Shown here in pieces: positions 17,269 to 24,927 of a stretch of DNA of 64,000 nt. Location of the stretch: NCBI GenBank assembly GCA_016281495.1, contig JAEEIU010000045.1, positions 1 through 64,000 on the forward strand, written 5' to 3'. The notes beneath the pieces were generated by a model, which did no database searches, had not been told where the DNA came from, and saw nothing but the letters and a program-made list of their open reading frames with translations. A program made the translations under genes and the position numbers. This DNA is from Treponema sp. (GTDB lineage: Bacteria; Spirochaetota; Spirochaetia; Treponematales; Treponemataceae). Position 1 is the stretch's first letter, and every line of letters begins with the position of its first letter.

Positions 17269-18783
17269 ATGGCTTACTATTATGACGAACCGTCACACAC
17301 CTTTGGCGAGTATCTCCTGATTCCAGGCTATACTTCTGCAGACTGCATTCCAGAACATGTTTCTTTACGCACTCCGGTTACACGATTTAACAAAAAGGCC
17401 GGGGAAGAATCTGACCTCTACATGAACATTCCGATGGTCAGTGCCGTAATGCAATCCGTTTCTGACGACAAGATGGCGGTGGCCCTTGCTCAGGAAGGGG
17501 GAATCTCGTTCATCTACGGTTCCCAGACCATAGAAGCCCAGGCTGCCATGGTTGCCAGAGCCAAGTCCTACAAGGCAGGATTTGTCACATCAGATTCAAA
17601 CATTCGTCCGGATCAGACTCTTGAGGAAGTTATCCAGCTGATTCAAAAGACAGGACATTCAACAATTGCCGTAACGGCAGACGGAACTTCACACGGAAAG
17701 CTTGAGGGCATCATTACCGAACGTGACTTCCGCGTAGATCATTTCCCGGCAGGCTCTAAGGTCAGGGACTACATGATTCCGTTCAAGGACATGATTACAG
17801 GTCAGGACGGCATTTCATTGAGCGATGCAAACGACCTCATCTGGAAGCACAAGGTCAACCAGCTGCCAATAATCGACAAAAACGGAAACCTTGTTTCACT
17901 TGTATTCAGAAAGGACTTTGATTCAGCCGCAAACCATCCGAATGAACTGCATGATTCAAAACACCGCTATATCGTTGGTGCAGGAATCAATACACGCGAT
18001 TACATGCAGAGGGTTCCAGCATTGCTTGATGCCGGAGTCGATGTCCTGTGCCTTGACTCTTCCGAAGGATATTCTGAATGGCAGGCAAGGGCCCTTCATG
18101 ACATACACGACAAGTTTGGCAAGAACGTAAAGGTTGGTGCCGGTAATGTTGTTGACAGGGACGGTTTCATGTTCCTTGCAGAGAACGGTGCTGACTTTGT
18201 AAAGATTGGTATCGGTGGTGGTTCAATCTGTATTACACGTGAGCAAAAGGGTATCGGACGCGGACAGGCCACAGCCACAATCGAGGTTGCAAAAGCCCGT
18301 GATGAATATTATCAGAAGACAGGAATTTATGTTCCAATCTGTTCTGACGGTGGAATCGTACATGACTATCACATTACGCTTGCACTTGCCATGGGTGCGG
18401 ACTTTGTTATGCTGGGACGTTATTTTGCCCGCTTTGACGAGTCTCCTTCAAATAAGGTAATCATCAACGGAAATTACATGAAGGAATACTGGGGCGAAGG
18501 AAGTTCCCGTGCTAGAAACTGGCAGCGCTATGATCTTGGTGGAAAAGCCGGAATGTCATTTGAAGAAGGCGTAGACAGCTATGTTCCCTATGCAGGACAT
18601 CTTCATGACAATGTTGCAATCACGATCAGCAAGGTTGTTCATACAATGTGCAACTGTGGAGCGTTGACAATACCGGAACTGCAGGAAAAGGCCAAGATAA
18701 CCCTGGTTTCTGCCGTTACAGTTCAGGAAAGCGGTGCGCATGATGTTACGGTCAAGAACGCATCTGTGAGCTACAAGAGTTAA
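17269..18783 (+). CDS. guaB: IMP dehydrogenase, Tritrichomonas foetus-like type
   Basis: A 504-residue enzyme that oxidises IMP to XMP, the first committed step to GMP. A TIM barrel is interrupted by two CBS domains (about residues 95-225). The catalytic Cys is in [15 protein letters not shown] (standard enzymes have GIGPGSIC), and the flap reads [16 protein letters not shown] in place of the common Y.GMGS. These features and the start ([18 protein letters not shown]) closely match the T. foetus parasite enzyme as I know it. ATG 17269 follows AAAGAGG. purA lies 36 bases downstream, so the branch-point enzymes to GMP and AMP are in one unit. Confidence 0.93.
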   Translation: MAYYYDEPSHTFGEYLLIPGYTSADCIPEHVSLRTPVTRFNKKAGEESDLYMNIPMVSAVMQSVSDDKMAVALAQEGGISFIYGSQTIEAQAAMVARAKSYKAGFVTSDSNIRPDQTLEEVIQLIQKTGHSTIAVTADGTSHGKLEGIITERDFRVDHFPAGSKVRDYMIPFKDMITGQDGISLSDANDLIWKHKVNQLPIIDKNGNLVSLVFRKDFDSAANHPNELHDSKHRYIVGAGINTRDYMQRVPALLDAGVDVLCLDSSEGYSEWQARALHDIHDKFGKNVKVGAGNVVDRDGFMFLAENGADFVKIGIGGGSICITREQKGIGRGQATATIEVAKARDEYYQKTGIYVPICSDGGIVHDYHITLALAMGADFVMLGRYFARFDESPSNKVIINGNYMKEYWGEGSSRARNWQRYDLGGKAGMSFEEGVDSYVPYAGHLHDNVAITISKVVHTMCNCGALTIPELQEKAKITLVSAVTVQESGAHDVTVKNASVSYKS

Positions 18784-18819
18784 TTAAAAATTTCATAGTT
18801 ATTTGTTGGAGGACAAATT

Positions 18820-20376
18820 ATGAAGGTTGTTGTTATTGGTGCCCAGTGGGGAGATGAAGGAAAAGGTAAAATTGTAGACTACCTTGCAGAAAAAGCCGAT
18901 TACGTTGTTCGCTACTCAGGTGGCCCCAATGCAGGTCACACCATTGTTGTTGATGGAAAAAAGTATGCCCTGCACCAGGTTCCAAGCGGAATCCTTTATC
19001 CCGAGAAAGACGTCTATCTGGGAGCCGGTATGGTTATTGATCCGGAAGCCCTGTTTGATGAGCTTGCAATGCTTAAGAAGAATGGAATCAACTGGGAAGG
19101 CCGTGTATTCATCTCTGACCGCGCACACATCATTTTGCCAAAGTACAGGCAGATGGATAAGGAAAGGGATGCAAACCGCCCAAGACCAATAGGAACAACT
19201 GGACGTGGAATAGGAATCACTTATGGTGAAAAGGCAAACCGTGACGGACTTCGTCTTGCCGACCTTGACTGGAAGGAAAAGATGTCTGAGTTCACAGGTG
19301 AAGATAAAGCCTACCTTGACAAATACAAGAAGAAGCTTTTGGAAATGCGTGTTGACCTGACTGCAGAAATGTGGAAGCACAGAAAGGAAAACATTCTTTT
19401 TGAAGGTGCCCAGGGTGCAATGCTGGACATCGACTCTGGAACATATCCTTTTGTAAGCTCAGGTCCTTCATGTGCCGCTGGTGCCGCTGTTGGAACCGGA
19501 ATCGGACCGCATGACCTTGATACTATCGTGGGTGTTTTCAAGGCCTACGAGACACGCGTTGGAAACGGACCAATGCCTTCTGAATTCAACAATGACACAG
19601 AGAGCGAACTTTGCGAATACGTAAGGAACACTGGACACGAATTCGGTGTTACAACCGGTAGGGCAAGACGCTGCGGTTATCTTGATCTGGTAGCCCTCCG
19701 CTATGCATGCCGCGTCAATTCACTGGACGGCCTAATCCTTACTCACCTTGACATTTATGACGAGATGGATGAAATCGAAGCATGTGTTGCATACGACATC
19801 AACGGACGCATCGTAACAGATTTCCCTGCAAATGTTGACGACATGAACAATGCCAAGCCAATCCTCAAGAAGTTTGACGGATGGAAGTCATCACTCCAGA
19901 AATGCAAGTCTTATGCACGCCTTCCTGAGAATGCAAGGGCATACATCGAATTCATCGAGGACTTTACTGCAACACCGGTAACAATCGTTTCCGTTGGTAG
20001 TGACCGTGCCGAGACAATCGTACGTGCAAATCCGTGGAAAAAAGGCAGTGCCGTAGAATTGGCAGAAAAACCGCTTGCATCAAAGAAGAAGACTGCAAAA
20101 AAAGCTGGTGCCAAAAAGACCACAGCCAAAAAGACAGCCGCTAAGAAGACTGCCAAAAAAGCCACGGCAAAAAAGACCACAGCTAAAAAAGCTGCTGAGA
20201 AAAAAACAACAGCAAAAAAATCCACAGCTAAAAAGACAGTCAGCAAAAAAGCAACCGTCAAAAAGGCCATGGTAAAAAAGACAGCGGCAAAAAAGCCTGC
20301 TAAAAAAACGGCAGTCAAGAAGCCCGCTGCTAAAAAATCAGGTCCAAGAAAAACTGTTGCTAGAAAGGCTAAATAA
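18820..20376 (+). CDS. purA: adenylosuccinate synthase with Lys/Ala-rich histone H1-like tail
   Basis: Residues 1 to about 415 are a complete PurA (GTP-dependent joining of IMP and aspartate): [11 protein letters not shown] at the N-terminus, GGPNAGHT, the TTGRGIGI loop and the [18 protein letters not shown] region. The family is normally about 425-430 residues. Here about 100 extra residues (419-518) follow, about 40% Lys, built from repeats such as TAKK, AAKK and TVKK, and ending [10 protein letters not shown]. This resembles the C-terminal tail of histone H1 and bacterial H1-like proteins and would bind nucleic acid. GGAGG precedes ATG 18820. Confidence 0.95.
   Translation: MKVVVIGAQWGDEGKGKIVDYLAEKADYVVRYSGGPNAGHTIVVDGKKYALHQVPSGILYPEKDVYLGAGMVIDPEALFDELAMLKKNGINWEGRVFISDRAHIILPKYRQMDKERDANRPRPIGTTGRGIGITYGEKANRDGLRLADLDWKEKMSEFTGEDKAYLDKYKKKLLEMRVDLTAEMWKHRKENILFEGAQGAMLDIDSGTYPFVSSGPSCAAGAAVGTGIGPHDLDTIVGVFKAYETRVGNGPMPSEFNNDTESELCEYVRNTGHEFGVTTGRARRCGYLDLVALRYACRVNSLDGLILTHLDIYDEMDEIEACVAYDINGRIVTDFPANVDDMNNAKPILKKFDGWKSSLQKCKSYARLPENARAYIEFIEDFTATPVTIVSVGSDRAETIVRANPWKKGSAVELAEKPLASKKKTAKKAGAKKTTAKKTAAKKTAKKATAKKTTAKKAAEKKTTAKKSTAKKTVSKKATVKKAMVKKTAAKKPAKKTAVKKPAAKKSGPRKTVARKAK
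20074..20373 (+). repeat. repetitive coding stretch of the PurA tail
   Basis: About 300 bases of near-repeats coding for Ala/Thr-Lys-Lys units (GCCAAAAAG, ACAGCTAAAAAG and variants). Strongly purine-rich on the plus strand and likely prone to slippage and length change. Confidence 0.8.
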
Positions 20377-20381
20377 TAACC

Positions 20382-21548
20382 GTGAATAACAAATATTCTG
20401 ATGTCACCATTTTGTGCCGTGTTGTGGATAATTATGGTGACATCGGTTTTGTTTACCGTCTGGCACGCAGTCTGAGTGCTCTGGCACCGGAATTAAAGCT
20501 GCGCCTGGTGGTAAGCAATCTTGAATCGTTTGCATCCATGGCTCCAGGACTTGACCCGAGCAAGGCCGTTCAGGAATACCGTTCGTGGACTGTGCTGGAC
20601 TGGAATGCGGATGATGCCTGTCATATTGAATATTCAAAAAATCCCCCGACACTTATTTTGGAATGTTTTCAGTGCTCAAGGCCTCAATGGCTGGATGACA
20701 TATTGTTTGAGCCTGGACGGACAGAAGAAGTTCAAATCATAAACATAGAATACCTTACCGCAGAGTCATGGGCGGATGATTTTCATCTCCTGAAAAGCGG
20801 AACAAGATCTGCTTTGGTAAAGAAAGTGAATTTCATGCCAGGTTTTACGGAAAAAACAGGTGGCCTTGTAATAGACAATGAATTTGCATCTTCCCTTAAA
20901 AGCAGGGATGACGCTCTCTGTCGCTTAAAGAATTATCCTGAATACAACGAGATTCAGCAGGCGATTTGTTCTGATGATGTATTCTGTGTTTCCCTTTTTA
21001 CATATAAGCGTGATTTGTCTCCAATTGTACGGGCGTTAAAAAAATCGGGGCTTGAACTTTGTGTTTTTGTGGCACCGGGATTGAGCCGTGATGTTTGTCT
21101 TGATGAATGGAAAAGGGAAGGGGAACCGTTTAAGCTCATTCTGCTTCCGTATATGGCCCAGGAGTCATGGGATGCCCTTTTGACCCTCATGGATTTGAAC
21201 ATTATCCGTGGGGAAGATTCTTTTGCACGAGCATGCCTTTGCGGAAAACCGTTTTTGTGGAATGCCTATGTTCAGGATGAGGAGCTGCAGTTAGTAAAGG
21301 CCGGTGCCCTGTTGGACAGAATGGAAAGTCACTTTGCTTCTGATGAATCGCTTTTCCAGAATTACAGGACCCTTATGCTGGAGTTCAACAAGACACAGGA
21401 CGTTCAGCCGGAAAAAATAGAAGAGTCAATGCTGCAATTCCTTGGCATGTACAAAAGTGCATCTGAATGTTTTGCCGAATGGGGAAAAACTCTTTTGTCT
21501 TACGGAAACCTTACGGAAAAACTGCTTGATTTTATCCGCACAAGGTAA
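20382..21548 (+). CDS. earP: EF-P arginine rhamnosyltransferase EarP
   Basis: A GT-B inverting glycosyltransferase that puts rhamnose from TDP-rhamnose on Arg32 of EF-P. Signatures: the N-terminal VVDNYGDIGFVYRLARSL with the catalytic Asp residues (about D16 and D20), MPGFTEKTGGL in the middle, and the donor-binding RGEDSFARA with the conserved Glu (about residues 275-283), followed by GKPFLWNAY.Q. The start is GTG 20382, 5 bases after purA. It ends exactly where the convergent hisF ends. The substrate EF-P (6068-6640) has Arg32, so the pair is consistent. TDP-rhamnose synthesis genes are not in the window. Confidence 0.93.
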   Translation: MNNKYSDVTILCRVVDNYGDIGFVYRLARSLSALAPELKLRLVVSNLESFASMAPGLDPSKAVQEYRSWTVLDWNADDACHIEYSKNPPTLILECFQCSRPQWLDDILFEPGRTEEVQIINIEYLTAESWADDFHLLKSGTRSALVKKVNFMPGFTEKTGGLVIDNEFASSLKSRDDALCRLKNYPEYNEIQQAICSDDVFCVSLFTYKRDLSPIVRALKKSGLELCVFVAPGLSRDVCLDEWKREGEPFKLILLPYMAQESWDALLTLMDLNIIRGEDSFARACLCGKPFLWNAYVQDEELQLVKAGALLDRMESHFASDESLFQNYRTLMLEFNKTQDVQPEKIEESMLQFLGMYKSASECFAEWGKTLLSYGNLTEKLLDFIRTR

Positions 21549-22316
21549 TCAGCTTAACCTTACGGGAACACCGTCTTTTTCAAGTGCCTTTTTTATGTCA
21601 CCCACAGTGTACTGTCCCGAATGAACCATGCTTGCAATCAGGGCCGCATCTGCCTTTCCGTCAGTAAGGACTTTTGTAAGGTGCTCTGGTTTTCCACCAC
21701 CACCGGAAGCGATTACCGGAACGTTTACCGCCTCACTTATCATGCGGGTAAGGTTCAGCTCATAGCCGTCTTTTGTTCCGTCTGCGTCAATTGAATTGAG
21801 TACGATTTCTCCGGCACCAAGCTTTACGCCCTTTATTGCCCATTCCAATGCGTCAAGATCGGTTGCGACACGTCCGCCATTCAGGTATACGCGGTATCCG
21901 TTTGGCATTTTTTCGTCACGTGCGGCATCCATTGCAAGGACAATGCATTGGTTTCCAAAAATGCGTGCACCTTCTTTTATAAGGTCAGGATTTTTTACGG
22001 CCTGAGAGTTTAGTGATATTTTTTCCGCACCTGCAAGAATTGTGGAACGTATGTCATCGATTGTACCGATTCCTCCGCCCACACAGAAGGGAATGAAAAC
22101 CTGGCTTGCCACACGGGAAATCAAATCCAGGATTGGTCCGCGTCCACGTGCAGATGCCATGATGTCGTAGAATACAAGTTCGTCAACACCCTGCCTGTAA
22201 TATTCAGCCGCCATTTCCACCGGGTCACCGATGTCGATGTTGTTCTGGAATTTAACGCCTTTAGTTGTCCGGCCGTCCTTTACGTCAAGACAAATGATGA
22301 TTCGTTTTTTCAGCAT
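21549..22316 (-). CDS. hisF: imidazole glycerol phosphate synthase subunit HisF
   Basis: A 255-residue TIM barrel, the cyclase half of IGP synthase. It starts MLKKRIIICLDVKDGRTTKG with the catalytic Asp in CLDV; the second catalytic Asp is in LNSIDADGT (about residues 170-178), and the phosphate-binding glycines are in CVGGGIGT and ASGGGGKP. It uses ammonia from HisH, encoded immediately upstream with a 7-base overlap. The product feeds both histidine and, through AICAR, purine synthesis. Confidence 0.96.
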   Translation of the reverse strand: MLKKRIIICLDVKDGRTTKGVKFQNNIDIGDPVEMAAEYYRQGVDELVFYDIMASARGRGPILDLISRVASQVFIPFCVGGGIGTIDDIRSTILAGAEKISLNSQAVKNPDLIKEGARIFGNQCIVLAMDAARDEKMPNGYRVYLNGGRVATDLDALEWAIKGVKLGAGEIVLNSIDADGTKDGYELNLTRMISEAVNVPVIASGGGGKPEHLTKVLTDGKADAALIASMVHSGQYTVGDIKKALEKDGVPVRLS

Positions 22317-23002
22317 GAACCGTTTCCTCCTGACATGTCGTCCTTAACATAGTTCTTTAGGATCTGAAGGCCAAAGCGTCCTGATTTTTCGGGGTGGAAC
22401 TGGAATACAGTGATGTTGTCCTTTTCAACTATGGCGGGCACCATCGTTTCGTAAGTGGCATATCCCTTTATGATTTCAGGATCATCGGGGTGGATTACAT
22501 ATGAGTGTACGAAATAAAAGTCACTTCCGTCCGGAACACCCTGCATCAGCCTGCTTGAACCGTTGCAGTATGTCACGTCGTTCCAGCCCATGTGCGGGAC
22601 CTTTAGCGTGCAGTCGAGCATGGGAGTGTCGGATTCCTTTTTTTCCTTTTCGCTTGGATTTGTTTCAGCCCATATCGTGTCAAAATGACGGATAACACCG
22701 GGCAGGAGGCCAAGGCATTTTGTGTCGCCTTCTTCACTGTAGTCAAACACAATCTGGGATCCAAGGCAGATTCCCAAAAGATCTTTTCCGGAAGAAGCCC
22801 AGTCCTTTAGGAAAGAGTCAAAACCGGATTTCTTTAACTGAGTCATGGCATAGGCTGCATCTCCTACACCAGGGAAAATGAGGCGGTCTGCTTTTTCCAG
22901 GTCACGTGGGTCCTTGGAGAGTACAAACGGTACTTTAAGATAGTCAAGCGCACGTTCAACACTCTTGATGTTACCTGCATTATAATCAACTATTCCAGTC
23001 AT
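22310..23002 (-). CDS. hisH: imidazole glycerol phosphate synthase glutaminase subunit HisH
   Basis: A class I glutamine amidotransferase of 230 residues: nucleophile Cys in LLGICLGSQ (usually GICLGMQ), oxyanion PGVGD near residue 45, and the His-Glu pair in FQFHPEKSG. A small insertion (about residues 118-135, Glu/Lys-rich) is present compared with the about 200-residue norm. It supplies ammonia to HisF. First gene of hisHF; its promoter places the predicted TSS at the ATG. Confidence 0.95.
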   Translation of the reverse strand: MTGIVDYNAGNIKSVERALDYLKVPFVLSKDPRDLEKADRLIFPGVGDAAYAMTQLKKSGFDSFLKDWASSGKDLLGICLGSQIVFDYSEEGDTKCLGLLPGVIRHFDTIWAETNPSEKEKKESDTPMLDCTLKVPHMGWNDVTYCNGSSRLMQGVPDGSDFYFVHSYVIHPDDPEIIKGYATYETMVPAIVEKDNITVFQFHPEKSGRFGLQILKNYVKDDMSGGNGSC

Positions 23003-23008
23003 GTTTTG

Positions 23009-23037
23009 ATTATACCTTCCCGAGCGAATATATTCAA
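23009..23037 (-). promoter_or_regulatory. promoter giving a leaderless hisH mRNA
   Basis: Minus strand TTGAAT (23032-23037), 17-base spacer, TATAAT (23009-23014), six bases (CAAAAC), then ATG 23002. No Shine-Dalgarno sequence. Confidence 0.7.
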
Positions 23038-23101
23038 CCGTTTTTATATGCTGTAAAATATCTTTGTAAAGAATGGAAGAAAAACAGCCGATAGGGAAAA
23101 T

Positions 23102-23332
23102 ATGAGTATTAACGAATTCTGGGAACTTTGCAAGCTGGTCCTTACAGACTGGCGTGTAATTTTTATAGCGATTTTCTTTATCGTCTTTACGTCTCTTGCG
23201 GGCTATGTTGTAAAATATAAGAAAAAGCCTCCTAAGCCAAAGAAGAAGTCAAAACTTCTGGACAATATGGCCGCTAAGAAGACCGAGAAAAAGAATGAAA
23301 AAGATAAAGAGAAAGAAAGCGAAGAATCTTGA
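23102..23332 (+). CDS. small membrane protein with Lys/Glu-rich tail
   Basis: A 76-residue protein with one transmembrane segment (about residues 18-38) and a cytoplasmic tail made almost wholly of Lys, Pro and Glu (KKKPPKPKKKSK ... EKDKEKE). AGGGAAAAT precedes ATG 23102 and a good terminator follows (23351-23400). Family unknown. Its last 59 bases overlap the convergent recQ-like gene. Confidence 0.65.
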   Translation: MSINEFWELCKLVLTDWRVIFIAIFFIVFTSLAGYVVKYKKKPPKPKKKSKLLDNMAAKKTEKKNEKDKEKESEES

Positions 23333-24869
23333 TTTCCAGACTCTGTAAATAAAGCCATTTTCTGCCGTAAAAAGCTGCAGGAAGTGGCTTTTGTTTTTTA
23401 TTGGAACAGTCAACTTTTCCAAACCAGGGCCATAGGCAAACGCGTATGAGCCTTTTCCTTTTAAGCTGAAACAAAATCTGTTCTATGTCCGCTCCTTCCC
23501 AGATATGCATGCCAAAGCGCTTTTCATCATGCCTGTTGAACAAATCAAGGAGTTTGTCGCTCAATTCCCTCCAGTCAAACATTTTCCTGTGGCTACGGAT
23601 GTATTTTAATGCAAGTTCCGCATCCCATGCAAAATCAGCTTCTTTTTTGTTAAGGCATACGTCACAGCCATCGCATGCCGCCTGTTCCCCTGCAAGGGCA
23701 TCGAGTAAAATCTGTCTCCTGCATGTTTTGGCCTCTGCAAATTCCTTCATCACACGTTCCCGGCTTCCGTTTTTATACCGCGAAAAATGAACTGAATCTG
23801 CCGGACTCCACAGTAAGATTCCCTTTCCGATTGAACCGTCCCTTGCCGCCCTTCCTGATTCCTGAAGATAGTTTTCCGCATTTGCAGAAGGTTCAAGGTG
23901 AATGACCGTATGTATGTCCTTTTTGTCCACACCCATCCCGAATGCCACAGTGCAGCACAAAACCGCATCAGTTTTGTCATAGAACCATTTTTCTATTTCC
24001 GTCTTTTCTTCTCGTTCCAGGCCTGCATGATAAAACCTTACCTTGTAGCTTCCCATATATTCCGAAAGCTCACGTGCCATGTCTTCCGATTTTGCCCTTG
24101 TGCCGCAGAAGATGATGAGTGGTTTTTGTTCCGTCACCGCAAGCCTGAATGCCGCACGTTTTTTTGCATAGGCGTTCTGGACGTAATAGTGTATGTTGGG
24201 GCGGTCAAAGTCACTTTTTACAACATGAGATTTTCCATGAAACAGCACTTCCGAGATTCGGGAAAGAACCGGAGGAGAGGCTGTTGCCGTAAATGCCGTT
24301 ACAACAGGAGGATTAATCCTGTCGATGATGTTGCCAAGCGTAAGATACGATGGCCTGAAAGAGTCTCCCCACTCGCTTACACAATGTGCCTCGTCGACTG
24401 CAATGTGCTGGATGTTGCAATGGCATAGACGTTCAACCAGATTTTGATTTTGCAGGACCTCCGGGTTTGCTATGATTATCTGGGCGCCCTGTCCGAGTAG
24501 CGTAAAATTTTCCTCGCGTTCTTCTGGTGTTTGGCCGCCTTTGAATACCACACATTTTAGCTTTCCGTCCTCCATCCTGCGTTTTTGATCCGCCATTAAT
24601 GCAAGCAAGGGATAGATTACAAGTGTGGGTCCGTTCAGTAAAAGAGCGGGTGTCAGAAAACAAAGTGATTTACCTGCACCTGTTGGCAAGAGTACAATCT
24701 GCCTGTTGTTGTCCTCGTTTGGTTCCAGAATGTTTGAGATTACGATTCTCTGCCACGGATAAAGGTATGTAATCCCAAAGGCATTTTTTGCCGCCTCTGT
24801 GACATAATCTTTTTCTGCAGCAGCATCACATTCGATTTCGTTTTCTTCTTCAAGTTGAATGAAATTCAT
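23274..24869 (-). CDS. recQ: RecQ-family DNA helicase
   Basis: A 3'-5' superfamily 2 helicase: Walker A LLPTGAGKS (about residues 60-68), DEAH box in AVDEAHCVSEWGDSFRPSY, motif III FTATA, and motif VI QESGRAARDG with the arginine finger. A four-Cys zinc site follows (CRRQ...CDGCDVC, about 395-415) with a short winged-helix remnant. There is no HRDC domain. The C-terminus is odd: the frame runs through the neighbouring gene's terminator and ends antisense inside it, so the last about 45 residues may be non-native. The Leu/Phe/Ser-rich end supports this. Confidence 0.9.
   Translation of the reverse strand: MNFIQLEEENEIECDAAAEKDYVTEAAKNAFGITYLYPWQRIVISNILEPNEDNNRQIVLLPTGAGKSLCFLTPALLLNGPTLVIYPLLALMADQKRRMEDGKLKCVVFKGGQTPEEREENFTLLGQGAQIIIANPEVLQNQNLVERLCHCNIQHIAVDEAHCVSEWGDSFRPSYLTLGNIIDRINPPVVTAFTATASPPVLSRISEVLFHGKSHVVKSDFDRPNIHYYVQNAYAKKRAAFRLAVTEQKPLIIFCGTRAKSEDMARELSEYMGSYKVRFYHAGLEREEKTEIEKWFYDKTDAVLCCTVAFGMGVDKKDIHTVIHLEPSANAENYLQESGRAARDGSIGKGILLWSPADSVHFSRYKNGSRERVMKEFAEAKTCRRQILLDALAGEQAACDGCDVCLNKKEADFAWDAELALKYIRSHRKMFDWRELSDKLLDLFNRHDEKRFGMHIWEGADIEQILFQLKRKRLIRVCLWPWFGKVDCSNKKQKPLPAAFYGRKWLYLQSLEIKILRFLSLYLFHSFSRSS
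23351..23400 (+). terminator. terminator of the small membrane protein gene, inside recQ
   Basis: AAAGCCATTTTCTGC (23351-23365) pairs with GCAGGAAGTGGCTTT (23377-23391) with G-U pairs, followed by TTGTTTTTTA. It lies inside the convergent recQ reading frame. Confidence 0.85.
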
Positions 24870-24876
24870 ATTGCCC

Positions 24877-24906
24877 CCTATACTTTAAATGGCACGGGGA
24901 ATGCAA
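24877..24906 (-). promoter_or_regulatory. possible leaderless-type promoter of recQ
   Basis: Minus strand TTGCAT (24901-24906), 18 bases, TATAGG (24877-24882), seven bases to ATG 24869. The GGGGG just before the ATG could also act as a ribosome site if transcription starts further upstream, so this case is ambiguous. Confidence 0.4.
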
Positions 24907-24927
24907 TTTTTAACACAAATTCACAAA

